From Streptantibioticus cattleyicolor NRRL 8057 = DSM 46488 (GTDB lineage: Bacteria; Actinomycetota; Actinomycetes; Streptomycetales; Streptomycetaceae): DNA of 64,000 nucleotides. This document shows, in pieces, positions 18,706 to 27,647 of this stretch. The stretch is taken from contig NC_017586.1 of assembly GCF_000240165.1 (NCBI RefSeq), positions 3,534,001-3,598,000 on the forward strand. Reading direction: 5' to 3'. Both the position numbers and the translations under genes were made by a program. Position 1 is the first letter of the stretch, and every line of letters starts with the position of its first letter. Under the pieces are notes generated by a model that was not told the origin of the DNA, made no database searches, and saw only the letters and a list, made by a program, of their open reading frames with translations.

Positions 18706-19987
18706 TGGTCGTCGCAACACCCCAGTTCAGGGGATGCTGCGATGGACTTCAAGATCCGGGAGATCCGGACGGTGGCTCAGGGGCCCAAGAAGCTGCTGCG
18801 TGAGCGGGAGGCATACTCCCAACTCATGCAGCAGGGCCTGAGCAACAAAGAGGCGTGCCGGATCGTCGGTATCAACGAGAAGACCGGCCGGCGATGGCGG
18901 AACGGCCGCAGCGCGGACCGCCGGCAGAAGGCGGCGCCACCGATCCACGCGGTGGTGCCGCCTTCTGGTCCGTCCCGGTACCTGCGCGAGGACGACCGGA
19001 TCTACATCGCCGACCGGCTGCGGGAGAAGGCCACGGTTCGGGCGATCGCGGCCGAGCTGGGCCGCAGCCCGTCGACCGTCAGCCGCGAGATCCGCCGCAA
19101 CCGGCATCCGGGCAACGGCCAGTACCGACCACACGCAGCCCAGGCCCGTGCCGATGCCCGCCGGCCCCGCCCCAAGCCGGGGAAGATCAGCCAGAACCCC
19201 GAACTGCGGCGCTTCATCCAGGATCGCCTGCATCTACGGTGGAGCCCCGAGCAGATCTGCCAGGCTCTGCGGGCACAGTTCCCCCAGCGGCCGGAGATGC
19301 ACGTGGTCCACGAGACGGTCTACCAGGCCCTCTATGTCCAGGGCCGGGGAGAGCTGCGCCGCGAGCTGGCCCGCGCCCTGCGGACCGGCCGCGCCCGGCG
19401 CAAGCCTCGCCGCCAGGCCCAGCAGCGCCAACCGCGGTTCTCCACTCCCATGGTGATGATCAGCGAACGGCCCGCCGAGGCGGAAGACCGGGCCGTGCCC
19501 GGCCACTGGGAGGGCGACCTCATCATCGGCAAGGACGGAGCCTCCGCCATCGGCACCCTGGTCGAACGAGCCACCCGCTACGTCATGCTCCTGCACCTGC
19601 CCGACGGCCGCAGCGCCGAGCACGTCCGTGACGCCCTGACTGACACCGTCCAGACGCTGCCCGCCCACCTGGTGCGCTCGCTGACCTGGGACCAAGGCGC
19701 GGAGATGGCCGCGCACGGCGCGTTCACCATCGCCACCGACATCCCGGTCTACTTCTGCGATCCGGCCAGCCCCTGGCAGCGCGGCTCCAACGAGAACACC
19801 AACGGCCTGCTGCGGCAGTACTTCCCCAAGGGCACCGACCTGTCCGTCCACACCCGCGAGCACCTGGACGCCGTCGCTGCCGAACTCAACGGCCGCCCAC
19901 GCAAAACGCTCGGCTGGGAAACCCCAGCCGAGCGCCTGCATAAACTGCTCGCGGCCTGATCAACACGACCACGTGTTGCGACGACCC
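18706..19987 (+). mobile_element. IS30-family insertion sequence
   Basis: 1,282-bp element. Terminal inverted repeats are TGGTCGTCGCAACAC (left) and, as reverse complement, GGGTCGTCGCAACAC (right), 14 of 15 matching. CTAG lies at both outer ends (18702-18705 and 19988-19991) and is either the target duplication or a palindromic continuation of the repeats. One intact transposase gene fills the interior. Both ends and the gene look undamaged, so the element is probably active or recently inserted. Confidence 0.9.
18742..19959 (+). CDS. IS30-family transposase
   Basis: 405 residues. The N-terminal HTH is LMQQGLSNKEACRIVGINEKTGRRW, with a second in VRAIAAELGRSPSTVSREIRRN, the signature IS30 helix. 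The DDE catalytic core shows Asp in GHWEGDLIIG, Asp in LTWDQGAEM and Glu in RGSNENTNGLLRQYFPKGTD. Length and order match complete family members, so it is likely functional. Starts at ATG 36 nt inside the left end. Confidence 0.95.
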   Translation: MDFKIREIRTVAQGPKKLLREREAYSQLMQQGLSNKEACRIVGINEKTGRRWRNGRSADRRQKAAPPIHAVVPPSGPSRYLREDDRIYIADRLREKATVRAIAAELGRSPSTVSREIRRNRHPGNGQYRPHAAQARADARRPRPKPGKISQNPELRRFIQDRLHLRWSPEQICQALRAQFPQRPEMHVVHETVYQALYVQGRGELRRELARALRTGRARRKPRRQAQQRQPRFSTPMVMISERPAEAEDRAVPGHWEGDLIIGKDGASAIGTLVERATRYVMLLHLPDGRSAEHVRDALTDTVQTLPAHLVRSLTWDQGAEMAAHGAFTIATDIPVYFCDPASPWQRGSNENTNGLLRQYFPKGTDLSVHTREHLDAVAAELNGRPRKTLGWETPAERLHKLLAA

Positions 19988-20027
19988 CTAGAAACCGCCC
20001 ACCGGATGCCGGGCCTTCACCAACGTG

Positions 20028-20102
20028 CGGTCCTGACGGGATTTGAACCCGCGGCCTCCACCTTGACAGGGTGGCGAGCACTCCAAACTGCTCCACAGGA
20101 CC
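20028..20102 (-). tRNA. tRNA-Asp (GTC)
   Basis: 75-nt cloverleaf: acceptor GGTCCTG/CAGGACC, D stem GAGC/GCTC with a 10-nt loop, anticodon stem CCACC/GGTGG around CTGTCAA, T stem GCGGG/CCCGT with TTCAAAT. Anticodon GTC. Identical to the copy at 25508-25582. Its downstream hairpin has been split by the IS30 element. Confidence 0.97.
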
Positions 20103-20208
20103 AGGCGGGGGGCTTTGGGGCCCTCCTTGCGCTGCGTGGACGACTCTACAGCAGGTCAGGCCCTCAGGTCGAACCCGCCCCGGGGACCCCGCGACGCACG
20201 CCCGGCGC

Positions 20209-23200
20209 TCACGGCCAGGCCGCGTCGATCGCCTTGAGGATCCGCTTGTCCGAGACCGGGTAGGCGGTGCCCAGGGCGTGGGCGAAGTAGCTCACCCGCA
20301 ACTCCTCGATCATCCAGCGGATCTCCCGCACCTCGGCCGGGACGGGGCGCCCCTCGGGGAAGGCGGCCAGCAGCTGCGCGTACTCGTCCCGCATCTCGTG
20401 GACCTTCTCCATCCGCGCCCGGTCCCGCTGCGCGCCGGAGGGCATCTGCTGGAGCCGGCGGTCCGCCGCGACCAGGTAGCGCAGCAGGTCCGGCAGGCGC
20501 CGTACCCCCGCGGCGGTGACGAACCCGGGGTGGATCAGCGCCGCCAACTGCTCCTTGACGTCGGTGAGGTTGGGCACCAGCACCAGGCTCGTGGTGGCCT
20601 TCAGCCGGCGCTCGCAGGAGTGCCAGGCCGCCAGCACCCGCTGCACCGCCGAGACGGTCTCCAGCGTCGCGTCGGTGATGTCGGCGCGCACCGAGTCGAA
20701 GAGCTTGCGGAACCCCTCCTCGTCCCACGCCGGGCCGCCGTGCGCCGCGATGAGCCGGTCGGCCGCCGCGGTCAGGCAGTCCTCGAAGAGCGCCTGGACG
20801 CTGCCGTGCGGGCTGCGGGAGAGCGCCAGCTTCTCGGCGTTGCCCATCCGGTCCTGCGCGAACTTGGCCGGATTCGACGGCAACCCGAGCAGGATCAGCC
20901 GCCGGGTACCGCGCCACATCGCCTCGGACTGCTCGATCGCGGTGTCGAAGAGGCGCACGGCGACCGAGGCGCCCTCGTCCACCAGCGCCGGGTACGCCTT
21001 GACCGGCTGGCCGCCGCGGCGTACCTCGAAGGTGCGCGGCAGCGTGCCGACGGTCCACGCGGTGAGCCCGCCGCGCTGCTCGATGCCGACCGATCCGGCG
21101 GCCTTGGTGATCGCCTCCCGGGTCCTGGGCTTGAGCCGCAGCTTGAGCGCCTCCAGGTCCTTGTCCTCGGCGATCTTGCGCTTGCGCTCGTCGACCACCC
21201 GGAAGGTGGGCTTGAGGTGGTCGGGGACCTTGGACCGGTCGAAGTCCTCCGGGGCCACCGAGGTGCCGCCCATCCGGTGCAGCTCCCGGGCGAGCGCGGT
21301 GGTCAGCGGCTCGGGGCCGGCGGCCACCCGGTCCAGGAACGCCCTGGCGAAGTTGGGCGCCGGCACGTAGTTGCGGCGGATCGGCTTGGGCAGTGACCGG
21401 ATCAGCTCGGTGACCAGGTCCTCCCGCAGCCCCGGGATCTGCCAGTCGAAGCCGTCCGGGGTGACCTGGTTGAGCACCTGGAGCGGGATGTGCACGGTGA
21501 CCCCGTCCGCGTCCGCGCCCGGCTCGAACTGGTAGGTCACCTTGAACTTCAGCGCGCCCTGCCGCCAGGAGTCGGGGTAGTCGGCCTTGGTGACCGCCTC
21601 CGCCGATTCGTTGATCAGCATCGACTGCTCGAAGTTGAGCAGCTCGGGGGCCTCCCGGCGCTTGTGCTTCCACCACGAGTCGAAGTGGGCGCCGGAGACG
21701 ACGTGTTCGGGGATGCGCTCGTCGTAGAAGTCGAAGAGCGCCTCGTCGTCCACCAGGATGTCGCGGCGGCGCGCCCGGTGCTCCAGCTCCTCGACCTCCT
21801 GGAGGAGCTTGCGGTTGTCGTGGAAGAACTGGTGGTGGGTGCGCCAGTCGCCCTCGACCAGGGCGTTGCGGATGAACAGGTCGCGGGAGACCTCGGGGTC
21901 GATGCGGCCGTAGTTCACCTTGCGCTGGGCGACGACCGGGACGCCGTAGAGGGTGACCCGTTCGTAGGCCATCACGGCGGCCTGCTTCTGCTCCCAGTGC
22001 GGTTCGCTGTAGGTGCGCTTGAGCAGGTGCTGGGCGAGCGGCTCGATCCACTCCGGCTCGATGCGCGCGTTGACCCGGGCCCACAGCCGGGAGGTCTCCA
22101 CCAGCTCGGCCGACATGATCCAGCGCGGCGGCTTCTTGAAGAGCGCGGAGCCGGGGAAGACGGCGAACTTCGCGCTGCGGGCGCCCAGGTACTCGTTCTT
22201 CTCCGTGTCCTTGAGCCCCACGTGCGACAACAGCCCGGCCAGCAGCGCGGTGTGGATGTGCTGCGGGTCGGCGTCGGCGTCGTTGATGTGGACGCCCATG
22301 GACTTCACGACCGTGCGCAACTGGCTGTAGATGTCCTGCCATTCGCGTATCCGCAGGTAGTTGAGGTACTCGCTGCGGCACATCCGGCGGAACGCGGAGG
22401 AGGAGAGCGCCTTCTGCTGCTCGCGCAGGTAACGCCACAGGTTGAGGTAGGCGAGGAAGTCGCTGTTCTCGTCCTTGAAGCGGGCGTGCTGCTGGTCGGC
22501 CTGCTGCTGCTTGTCGGAGGGGCGTTCGCGCGGGTCCTGGATGGAGAGCGCCGCGGCGATCACCATCACCTCGCGTACGCAGCCGTTGCGGTCGGCCTCC
22601 AGCACCATGCGGGCCAGCCGCGGGTCGACCGGGAGCTGGGCGAGCTTGCGGCCGAGCGGGGTGAGCCGCTTGCGGGCGTCCTTCTCCTTCGGGTCGAGCG
22701 CGCCGAGTTCCTCCAGGAGCTGGACGCCGTCCTTGATGTTGCGGCTGTCCGGCGGGTCGATGAACGGGAAGCGGGAGATGTCGCCGAGGCCGGCCGCGGT
22801 CATCTGGAGGATCACCGAGGCCAGGTTGGTGCGCAGGATCTCGGCGTCGGTGAACTCCGGGCGGGCCAGGAAGTCGTCCTCGGAGTACAGCCGGACGCAG
22901 ATGCCGTCGCTGGTCCGGCCGCAGCGGCCCTTGCGCTGGTTGGCGCTGGCCTGGCTGACCGGTTCGATCGGCAGCCGCTGCACCTTGGTGCGGTGGCTGT
23001 AGCGGGAGATGCGGGCGAAGCCGGGGTCGATGACGTACCGGATGCCGGGGACGGTCAGCGAGGTCTCGGCGACGTTGGTGGCGAGCACGATGCGGCGGCC
23101 GGTGTGGGGCTGGAAGACCCGGTGCTGCTCGGCGTGGGTCAGCCGCGCGTACAGCGGCAGCACCTCGGTGAACGGCAGCTTCTTCTTCTCCAGCGCGTCG

Positions 23201-24171
23201 GCGGTGTCCCGGATCTCCCGTTCCCCGGAGAGGAAGACCAGGATGTCGCCGGGGCCCTCGGCCCGGAGTTCGTCGACGGCGTCGCAGATCGCGGTGATCT
23301 GGTCGCGGTCGGGGTCCTCGGAGCCCTCCTCCAGCAGCGGGCGGTAGCGCACCTCGACCGGGTAGGTACGCCCGCTGACCTCGACGATCGGGGCGCTGGG
23401 CGGGGTGGCGCCACCGCCGCCGTCCGGGCCGACGACGGCGAAGCGGCCGAAGTGCCGGGCGAAGCGCTCGGGGTCGATGGTGGCCGAGGTGATGACGACC
23501 TTGAGGTCCGGGCGGCGGGGGAGGAGCTGGGCCAGGTAGCCGAGGAGGAAGTCGATGTTGAGGCTGCGCTCGTGGGCCTCGTCGATGATGATCGTGTCGT
23601 AGGCGCGCAGCTCGCGGTCGGTCTGGATCTCGGCGAGCATGATGCCGTCGGTCATCAGCTTGACCAGGGTGGACTCGCTCACCTGGTCGGTGAAGCGGAC
23701 CTTCCAGCCCACCACGTCGCCGAGCTGGGTGCCCAGCTCCTCGGCGATCCGCTCGGCCACGGTGCGGGCGGCGATCCGGCGCGGCTGGGTGTGGCCGATC
23801 AGCCCCTTGACGCCACGCCCCAGCTCCAGGCAGATCTTGGGGATCTGGGTGGTCTTGCCGGAGCCGGTCTCGCCCGCCACGATGACCACCTGGTGGTCGC
23901 GGATGGCGGCGAGGATGTCGTCCTTCTTCTGGCTGACCGGCAGCGACTCGGGGTAGCGGATCTCGGGCACGGCGGCCCGGCGCAGCGCGATCCGGCGCTC
24001 GGCCTCGGTGATCCGCTCGTCGATCTCCGCGAGCACCGCCGCGCGGGCTTCCGGCTTGCGGACCTTGCGGACGCCGTCGAGGCGGCGGCCGAGACGCTGC
24101 TGGTCGAGCAGGGTCAGTTCGGACAGGCGCGCCAGCAGGGCGGCCAGGGCGGGGGCAGGCGCAGTGGACAT
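20209..24171 (-). CDS. hrpA: ATP-dependent RNA helicase HrpA
   Basis: 1,320 residues, full length for HrpA. DEAH-box helicase: Walker A GETGSGKT at 100-107, DEAH at 197-200, motif III SATID, motif VI QRKGRCGRTSDG. The helicase core is followed by the HA2/OB region and the long DUF3418-type C-terminal domain characteristic of HrpA. In E. coli HrpA acts on mRNA and rescues collided ribosomes; the same role here is inference. Monocistronic, divergent from the membrane protein gene, with its 3' end about 100 nt from tRNA-Asp. Confidence 0.95.
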   Translation of the reverse strand: MSTAPAPALAALLARLSELTLLDQQRLGRRLDGVRKVRKPEARAAVLAEIDERITEAERRIALRRAAVPEIRYPESLPVSQKKDDILAAIRDHQVVIVAGETGSGKTTQIPKICLELGRGVKGLIGHTQPRRIAARTVAERIAEELGTQLGDVVGWKVRFTDQVSESTLVKLMTDGIMLAEIQTDRELRAYDTIIIDEAHERSLNIDFLLGYLAQLLPRRPDLKVVITSATIDPERFARHFGRFAVVGPDGGGGATPPSAPIVEVSGRTYPVEVRYRPLLEEGSEDPDRDQITAICDAVDELRAEGPGDILVFLSGEREIRDTADALEKKKLPFTEVLPLYARLTHAEQHRVFQPHTGRRIVLATNVAETSLTVPGIRYVIDPGFARISRYSHRTKVQRLPIEPVSQASANQRKGRCGRTSDGICVRLYSEDDFLARPEFTDAEILRTNLASVILQMTAAGLGDISRFPFIDPPDSRNIKDGVQLLEELGALDPKEKDARKRLTPLGRKLAQLPVDPRLARMVLEADRNGCVREVMVIAAALSIQDPRERPSDKQQQADQQHARFKDENSDFLAYLNLWRYLREQQKALSSSAFRRMCRSEYLNYLRIREWQDIYSQLRTVVKSMGVHINDADADPQHIHTALLAGLLSHVGLKDTEKNEYLGARSAKFAVFPGSALFKKPPRWIMSAELVETSRLWARVNARIEPEWIEPLAQHLLKRTYSEPHWEQKQAAVMAYERVTLYGVPVVAQRKVNYGRIDPEVSRDLFIRNALVEGDWRTHHQFFHDNRKLLQEVEELEHRARRRDILVDDEALFDFYDERIPEHVVSGAHFDSWWKHKRREAPELLNFEQSMLINESAEAVTKADYPDSWRQGALKFKVTYQFEPGADADGVTVHIPLQVLNQVTPDGFDWQIPGLREDLVTELIRSLPKPIRRNYVPAPNFARAFLDRVAAGPEPLTTALARELHRMGGTSVAPEDFDRSKVPDHLKPTFRVVDERKRKIAEDKDLEALKLRLKPRTREAITKAAGSVGIEQRGGLTAWTVGTLPRTFEVRRGGQPVKAYPALVDEGASVAVRLFDTAIEQSEAMWRGTRRLILLGLPSNPAKFAQDRMGNAEKLALSRSPHGSVQALFEDCLTAAADRLIAAHGGPAWDEEGFRKLFDSVRADITDATLETVSAVQRVLAAWHSCERRLKATTSLVLVPNLTDVKEQLAALIHPGFVTAAGVRRLPDLLRYLVAADRRLQQMPSGAQRDRARMEKVHEMRDEYAQLLAAFPEGRPVPAEVREIRWMIEELRVSYFAHALGTAYPVSDKRILKAIDAAWP

Positions 24172-24290
24172 ACGGACCCCAGGATCTCACCTGCGGCACG
24201 GCGGCGGCGAATAGCTTTTCCGCGCCCGCCGCGCGGTGGCGCCCCGGGCGGACGGGATGCGAAGCCGCGCCACGTACGTATGGTGATCGT

Positions 24291-25376
24291 ATGAGTGCGG
24301 AGCGGGACGGAGGCGCCGCCGACGGCGCGGACCGGCACGGGGCCCACGCCCGGCGCCGCGCGTTCCGCGACCGCCGGGCCGCCTTCCGCCGGTCCCCGTT
24401 TCTCCCGGCCACCGTGCTGACGCTGCTGGTGGCCGCGGCGGCCGGGCTCTTCGCCGGCTCCTACACCTACGCCATGGCCAACCCCACCCCGCACCGCATC
24501 CCCACCGCCATCGCCGGGGCGCCCGCCTCCGACAGCGCCCATCTGCGCTTCGTCCAGGGGATGGAGAAGGCGCTCGGCGCCTCGCTGCAACTGCGCGTCT
24601 ACCCCACCTACCGGCGGGCCCAGGAGGCGCTCGCGCAGCAACGGGAGTTCGCGATCCTGCGCAACCGCCCGGCCGGCGTCGAGCTGGACGTGGCCGGCGC
24701 CTCCGGGGCCTCGGTGGCGCAACTGCTCGCCGAGACCGCGCCGAAGGTCGGGGCGGCCACCGGGGTGACGGTCGCGGTGCGGGACGTCATCCCGTTGCAG
24801 CAGGGCGATCCGCGCGGCCTGGCGCTGTTCTACGTCTCGCTCGCCGCGGTGATCCTCGGCTTCGTCGGCGCCATCCAGCTCAGCGTGCACGCCAAGGCGC
24901 TCAACCCGGCCGAGCGGATCGCCTTCACGGTGGCCTACGCGCTGCTCGGCGGGTTCACCATCGCCGCGGTGGTCGACTGGGTGCTCGGCGCGCTGCGGCT
25001 GCCGTTCACCGAGTCGTGGCTGATCCTGGCGCTGACCATGTTCACCTCGGGGATGGTCTTCACCATGTTCAACACCCTGATCGGACGCTGGGCGATGCTG
25101 CCGACCTGGGGACTGATGGTGCTGCTGGGCAACCCCTCCTCGGGCGGCGCGGTCTCCTGGCCGCTGCTGCCCTCGCCGCTGGGCACGATCGGCCGCTGGC
25201 TGCCCCCGGGTGCCTCGGTCAACGCCCAGCACACCGCCGTCTACTTCCGCGGACACCAGCACTTCTTCCCGTTCGGGGTGCTGCTGGCATGGGCGGCGGT
25301 CTCCTGCGCCGTCTTCTGGGTCTGGCGCCACCGCCACCCGGGCGGCCGTACGGTGCTGCGCGCCCACGCCGCGTGA
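24291..25376 (+). CDS. ABC-2-type/YhgE-like membrane protein
   Basis: 361 residues. One membrane segment near 42-62, an extracytoplasmic domain of about 130 residues (ANPTPHRIPTAIAG to about 180), then about five C-terminal segments (185-345). The order matches permease-like proteins of the ABC-2/DUF3533 type, in which a large external loop sits between helix 1 and helix 2. No ATPase gene is nearby, so it may act alone or with an ATPase elsewhere. Substrate unknown. The Arg/Gly/Ala-rich first 40 residues are cytoplasmic. Confidence 0.7.
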   Translation: MSAERDGGAADGADRHGAHARRRAFRDRRAAFRRSPFLPATVLTLLVAAAAGLFAGSYTYAMANPTPHRIPTAIAGAPASDSAHLRFVQGMEKALGASLQLRVYPTYRRAQEALAQQREFAILRNRPAGVELDVAGASGASVAQLLAETAPKVGAATGVTVAVRDVIPLQQGDPRGLALFYVSLAAVILGFVGAIQLSVHAKALNPAERIAFTVAYALLGGFTIAAVVDWVLGALRLPFTESWLILALTMFTSGMVFTMFNTLIGRWAMLPTWGLMVLLGNPSSGGAVSWPLLPSPLGTIGRWLPPGASVNAQHTAVYFRGHQHFFPFGVLLAWAAVSCAVFWVWRHRHPGGRTVLRAHAA

Positions 25377-25390
25377 CCCGGGCCGGAGAA

Positions 25391-25424
25391 CGACGAAGAC
25401 CCCGCCGGAGCGGGGTCTTCGTCG
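25391..25424. terminator. Bidirectional terminator between the membrane protein and tRNA-Phe
   Basis: CGACGAAGACCCCG, CCGGAG loop, CGGGGTCTTCGTCG: a perfect 14-bp stem serving both the rightward gene and the leftward tRNA cluster. Confidence 0.9.
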
Positions 25425-25429
25425 CGCGG

Positions 25430-25503
25430 TGGCTGGGGCCGGGGTCGAACCGGCGACCTATCGCTTTTCAGGCGATCGCTCGTACCAACTGAGCTACCCA
25501 GCC
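25430..25503 (-). tRNA. tRNA-Phe (GAA)
   Basis: 74-nt cloverleaf: GGCTGGG/CCCAGCC acceptor, anticodon stem ATCGC/GCGAT around CTGAAAA, T stem GCCGG/CCGGC with TTCGACC. Last gene of a leftward Glu-Asp-Phe cluster. Confidence 0.97.
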
Positions 25504-25507
25504 GCAG

Positions 25508-25582
25508 CGGTCCTGACGGGATTTGAACCCGCGGCCTCCACCTTGACAGGGTGGCGAGCACTCCAAACTGCTCCACAGGACC
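25508..25582 (-). tRNA. tRNA-Asp (GTC), second copy
   Basis: 75 nt, identical to the gene at 20028-20102. Only 4 nt separate it from tRNA-Phe, so the two are processed from one transcript. Confidence 0.97.
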
Positions 25583-25620
25583 AAGCTTGTGCGAAACCTA
25601 GTCTCGCACATGGTGGTGCG

Positions 25621-25693
25621 TGCCCCCAACGGGATTCGAACCCGTGCTACCGCCTTGAAAGGGCGGCGTCCTGGGCCACTAGACGATGAGGGC
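25621..25693 (-). tRNA. tRNA-Glu (TTC)
   Basis: 73 nt. Acceptor GCCCTCA/TGGGGGC, anticodon stem CCGCC/GGCGG around CTTTCAA, T loop TTCGAAT. Anticodon TTC. First gene of the leftward tRNA cluster. Glu-tRNA also feeds tetrapyrrole synthesis in these bacteria. Confidence 0.96.
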
Positions 25694-25807
25694 TGATGGC
25701 CCGCCTATGGCGTGTTTCTCGCCGTCGGGGACGTGAGAAGCATATGGGATGCGCGGGGGTATCGCCAAAACGGTTGTCCGCGCCCGCGTCGGGACGGCCG
25801 CCCCTGG

Positions 25808-26155
25808 TCACCCCCAGCCCAGCTCGTGCAACCGGTGGTCCTCGATGCCGAAGTGGTGGGCGACCTCGTGCACCACGGTGGTGGCCACCTCGTGCACCGC
25901 CTCGTCGCGGTTGCGGCACAGGCGCAGGGTGGGCCCCGCGTAGACGGTGATGCGGTCGGGGAGCACCCCGGCGTACCACTCGCCGCGTTCGGTCAGCGGG
26001 ATGCCCTCGTACAGCCCCAGCAGCTCCGGGGTGGCCGGGTCGGGCTCGTCCTCCACGAAGACGGCCACGTTGTCCATGATCCGGGTCAGCTCCGCGGGGA
26101 TCAGGTCCAGCGCGTCACCGACCAGTTCCTCGAACTCCTCGCGTGACATCTGCAC
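25808..26155 (-). CDS. Minimal zincin-type metallopeptidase
   Basis: 115 residues. The zinc site is HEVAHHFGIEDHRLHELG (HExxH with a third ligand in the following Asp/His region), the form seen in the possible-zinc-metallopeptidase family of about 120 residues. The N-terminal half (EEFEELVGDALDLIPAEL, then DNVAVFVEDEP) matches it too. Cytoplasmic; the natural substrate is unknown. A single gene between the tRNA cluster and the crcB operon. Confidence 0.88.
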   Translation of the reverse strand: MQMSREEFEELVGDALDLIPAELTRIMDNVAVFVEDEPDPATPELLGLYEGIPLTERGEWYAGVLPDRITVYAGPTLRLCRNRDEAVHEVATTVVHEVAHHFGIEDHRLHELGWG

Positions 26156-26180
26156 CCGGTCATTGTCCCCGCGCGGCGGC

Positions 26181-26543
26181 TCAGCCCGCCAGCCACGCCC
26201 CGGCGAACGCCGCCGCCAGCCCCACCGCCACGCTCCCCGCCACGTTGGCCACCGCGTACCGCCCGGCGCCCTCCTTGGCCAGCCGCAGCGTCTCGTACGA
26301 GAACGTGGAGTACGTGGTCAGCGCCCCGCACAGCCCGGTGCCCAGCAGCAGCTGGAGGTGGGAGGAGGCGGCGCCCGCGGCGGCGGCGCCGGTGAGCAGG
26401 CCCAGCACCAGGCAGCCGGCCATGTTGACGGTGAAGGTGCCCCACGGGAAGAGCGAGTCGTGGCGGGACTGCACCGTCCGGTCGGTCAGGTAGCGCAGCG
26501 GGGCGCCCACCATCGCGCCGACGATCACCAGCAGCCAGTTCAC
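26181..26543 (-). CDS. crcB: Fluoride channel CrcB/Fluc
   Basis: 120 residues with four membrane segments. GAPLRYL in helix 1, [17 protein letters not shown] with the pore Asn, and [15 protein letters not shown] with the TTYSTF break are the Fluc signature. Dual-topology channels export fluoride from the cytoplasm. Last gene of a three-gene operon, overlapping the DUF190 gene by 4 nt. The presence of a second, sequence-different CrcB upstream suggests a heterodimeric channel. Confidence 0.93.
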   Translation of the reverse strand: MNWLLVIVGAMVGAPLRYLTDRTVQSRHDSLFPWGTFTVNMAGCLVLGLLTGAAAAGAASSHLQLLLGTGLCGALTTYSTFSYETLRLAKEGAGRYAVANVAGSVAVGLAAAFAGAWLAG

Positions 26544-26890
26544 CGGGGCTCCTTCGGGCCGCGTCCGACGTAACGGACGACCTCGCAGTCGTCCAGGATC
26601 ACCAGGCCCTCGGCGACCAGCTCGTCCAGCTGGGGCAGGAAGGCCCGCACCCGTTCCTCGGTGTCCACGATCACCACGGCCACCGGCAGGTCCTCGCTGA
26701 GCGACAGCAGCCGGGAGGTGTGGATCAGCGAGGAGGCGCCGAACCCCTCGATGCCGCGGAAGACCGAGGCGCCGGCCAGCCCGGCGGCGTGCGCGCGGTG
26801 CACGATCTCGCTGTGCAGCGGCTTGTGGTGCCAGGTGTCGTTCTCCCCGATGAAGATCGTCACCCGCAGTGCCGGACCGGTCGGCCTCAT
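26540..26890 (-). CDS. DUF190 (PII-like) protein
   Basis: 116 residues. DUF190 proteins have a ferredoxin-like PII fold; seen here: [38 protein letters not shown] and the C-terminal [16 protein letters not shown] at 26890 overlaps the upstream crcB stop, and its own stop overlaps the next crcB start, both as 4-nt ATGA. The tight placement between two fluoride-channel genes suggests it senses or gates fluoride export; a nucleotide ligand is possible by analogy with PII but unproven. Confidence 0.9.
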   Translation of the reverse strand: MRPTGPALRVTIFIGENDTWHHKPLHSEIVHRAHAAGLAGASVFRGIEGFGASSLIHTSRLLSLSEDLPVAVVIVDTEERVRAFLPQLDELVAEGLVILDDCEVVRYVGRGPKEPR

Positions 26891-27384
26891 CGCATCCTCG
26901 CCCTCATCACGCCCCGGGTGGCGGCGGCGGCGAGGGCGACGCCCAGCAGCGCCGCCGTCACGGTGCCCGCCAGGTAGAGCACGGCCGCCCGCACTTGATG
27001 GTGGGTCAGCAGGCGCTGGGTGTCCACGGCGAAGGTGGAGAAGGTGGTGAAGCCGCCGAGGACGCCGGTGCCGAAGAACGGGCGCACCAGGCGGTGGGCC
27101 GGGCGCACCTCGGTGATCACCACCATGAAGACGCCGATCACCGCGCAGCCGAGCGCGTTGACCACCAGCGTGGTCCACGGGAAGGCACCGGGCGCGGTGG
27201 GCCACAGCAGCCCGGCGCCGTACCGGGCGCAGGCGCCGAGCGCGCCGCCGACCGAGACGACGGCGACCACCGCGGACTGCCCGCGCAGCGGGGAAGGGCG
27301 CCGGGGCCCGGGCGCCGGGCGCGGTCCCGCCCCGGCCCCGGCTCCGGTCGAGCCGCCCGTCAGGTGCGTTCCGGCCGTGTCCAC
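26887..27384 (-). CDS. crcB: Fluoride channel CrcB/Fluc, longer paralogue
   Basis: 165 residues. A proline/glycine-rich extension of about 45 residues precedes a CrcB core: [33 protein letters not shown], and [16 protein letters not shown]. The GTG start follows GGAGGCGAGG. First gene of the operon. No fluoride riboswitch was recognised in the 260 nt upstream. The extension is unusual for the family and may be cytoplasmic. Confidence 0.92.
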   Translation of the reverse strand: MDTAGTHLTGGSTGAGAGAGPRPAPGPRRPSPLRGQSAVVAVVSVGGALGACARYGAGLLWPTAPGAFPWTTLVVNALGCAVIGVFMVVITEVRPAHRLVRPFFGTGVLGGFTTFSTFAVDTQRLLTHHQVRAAVLYLAGTVTAALLGVALAAAATRGVMRARMR

Positions 27385-27647
27385 TCGTGCCTCGCCTCCT
27401 ACTCGTACCGCCGCTCCGTGCGCCCGTGGCCTGGACCACGGCAGCGTTGCGGGAACGTTCCGTCACAAGTAGGGACCGTTGGCGGTGAGGACCGCGATTC
27501 CTTGCGCGGCGAGCCCCACCGCCGCGCGGGCCGAAGCGCCGCTGCCCCCAACTGTAGTGGGGCGGGCGGCACGGGGCTCCCCGAGGCCCGGCGCGTTCGA
27601 CCGCTGCCTGGGCGTGTCCTGACCGGGGGCGGGGGCGTTGGGAAGGT

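Larger units (their letters stand above)
18675..20018 (-). repeat. Terminator hairpin split by the IS30 element
   Basis: GAAGGCCCGGCATCC at 18675-18689 and its perfect reverse complement GGATGCCGGGCCTTC at 20004-20018 lie on either side of the insertion sequence. Removing the element brings them about 30 nt apart, as one 15-bp hairpin immediately downstream of the leftward tRNA-Asp gene. The original terminator has therefore been interrupted in its loop. Confidence 0.85.

Noticed and set aside
20156-24412. Very long open frames on other frames of the hrpA, purL and caspase regions
   Set aside because: They are by-products of high-GC codon use: Arg/Pro/Ala/Gly low complexity with no domain, opposite or shifted to genes with full family motifs.
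27385-27647. Possible fluoride riboswitch upstream of the crcB operon
   Set aside because: I looked for the conserved GGCGAUGG and CUGAUGGCUCCUAC-type blocks and did not find them in order.
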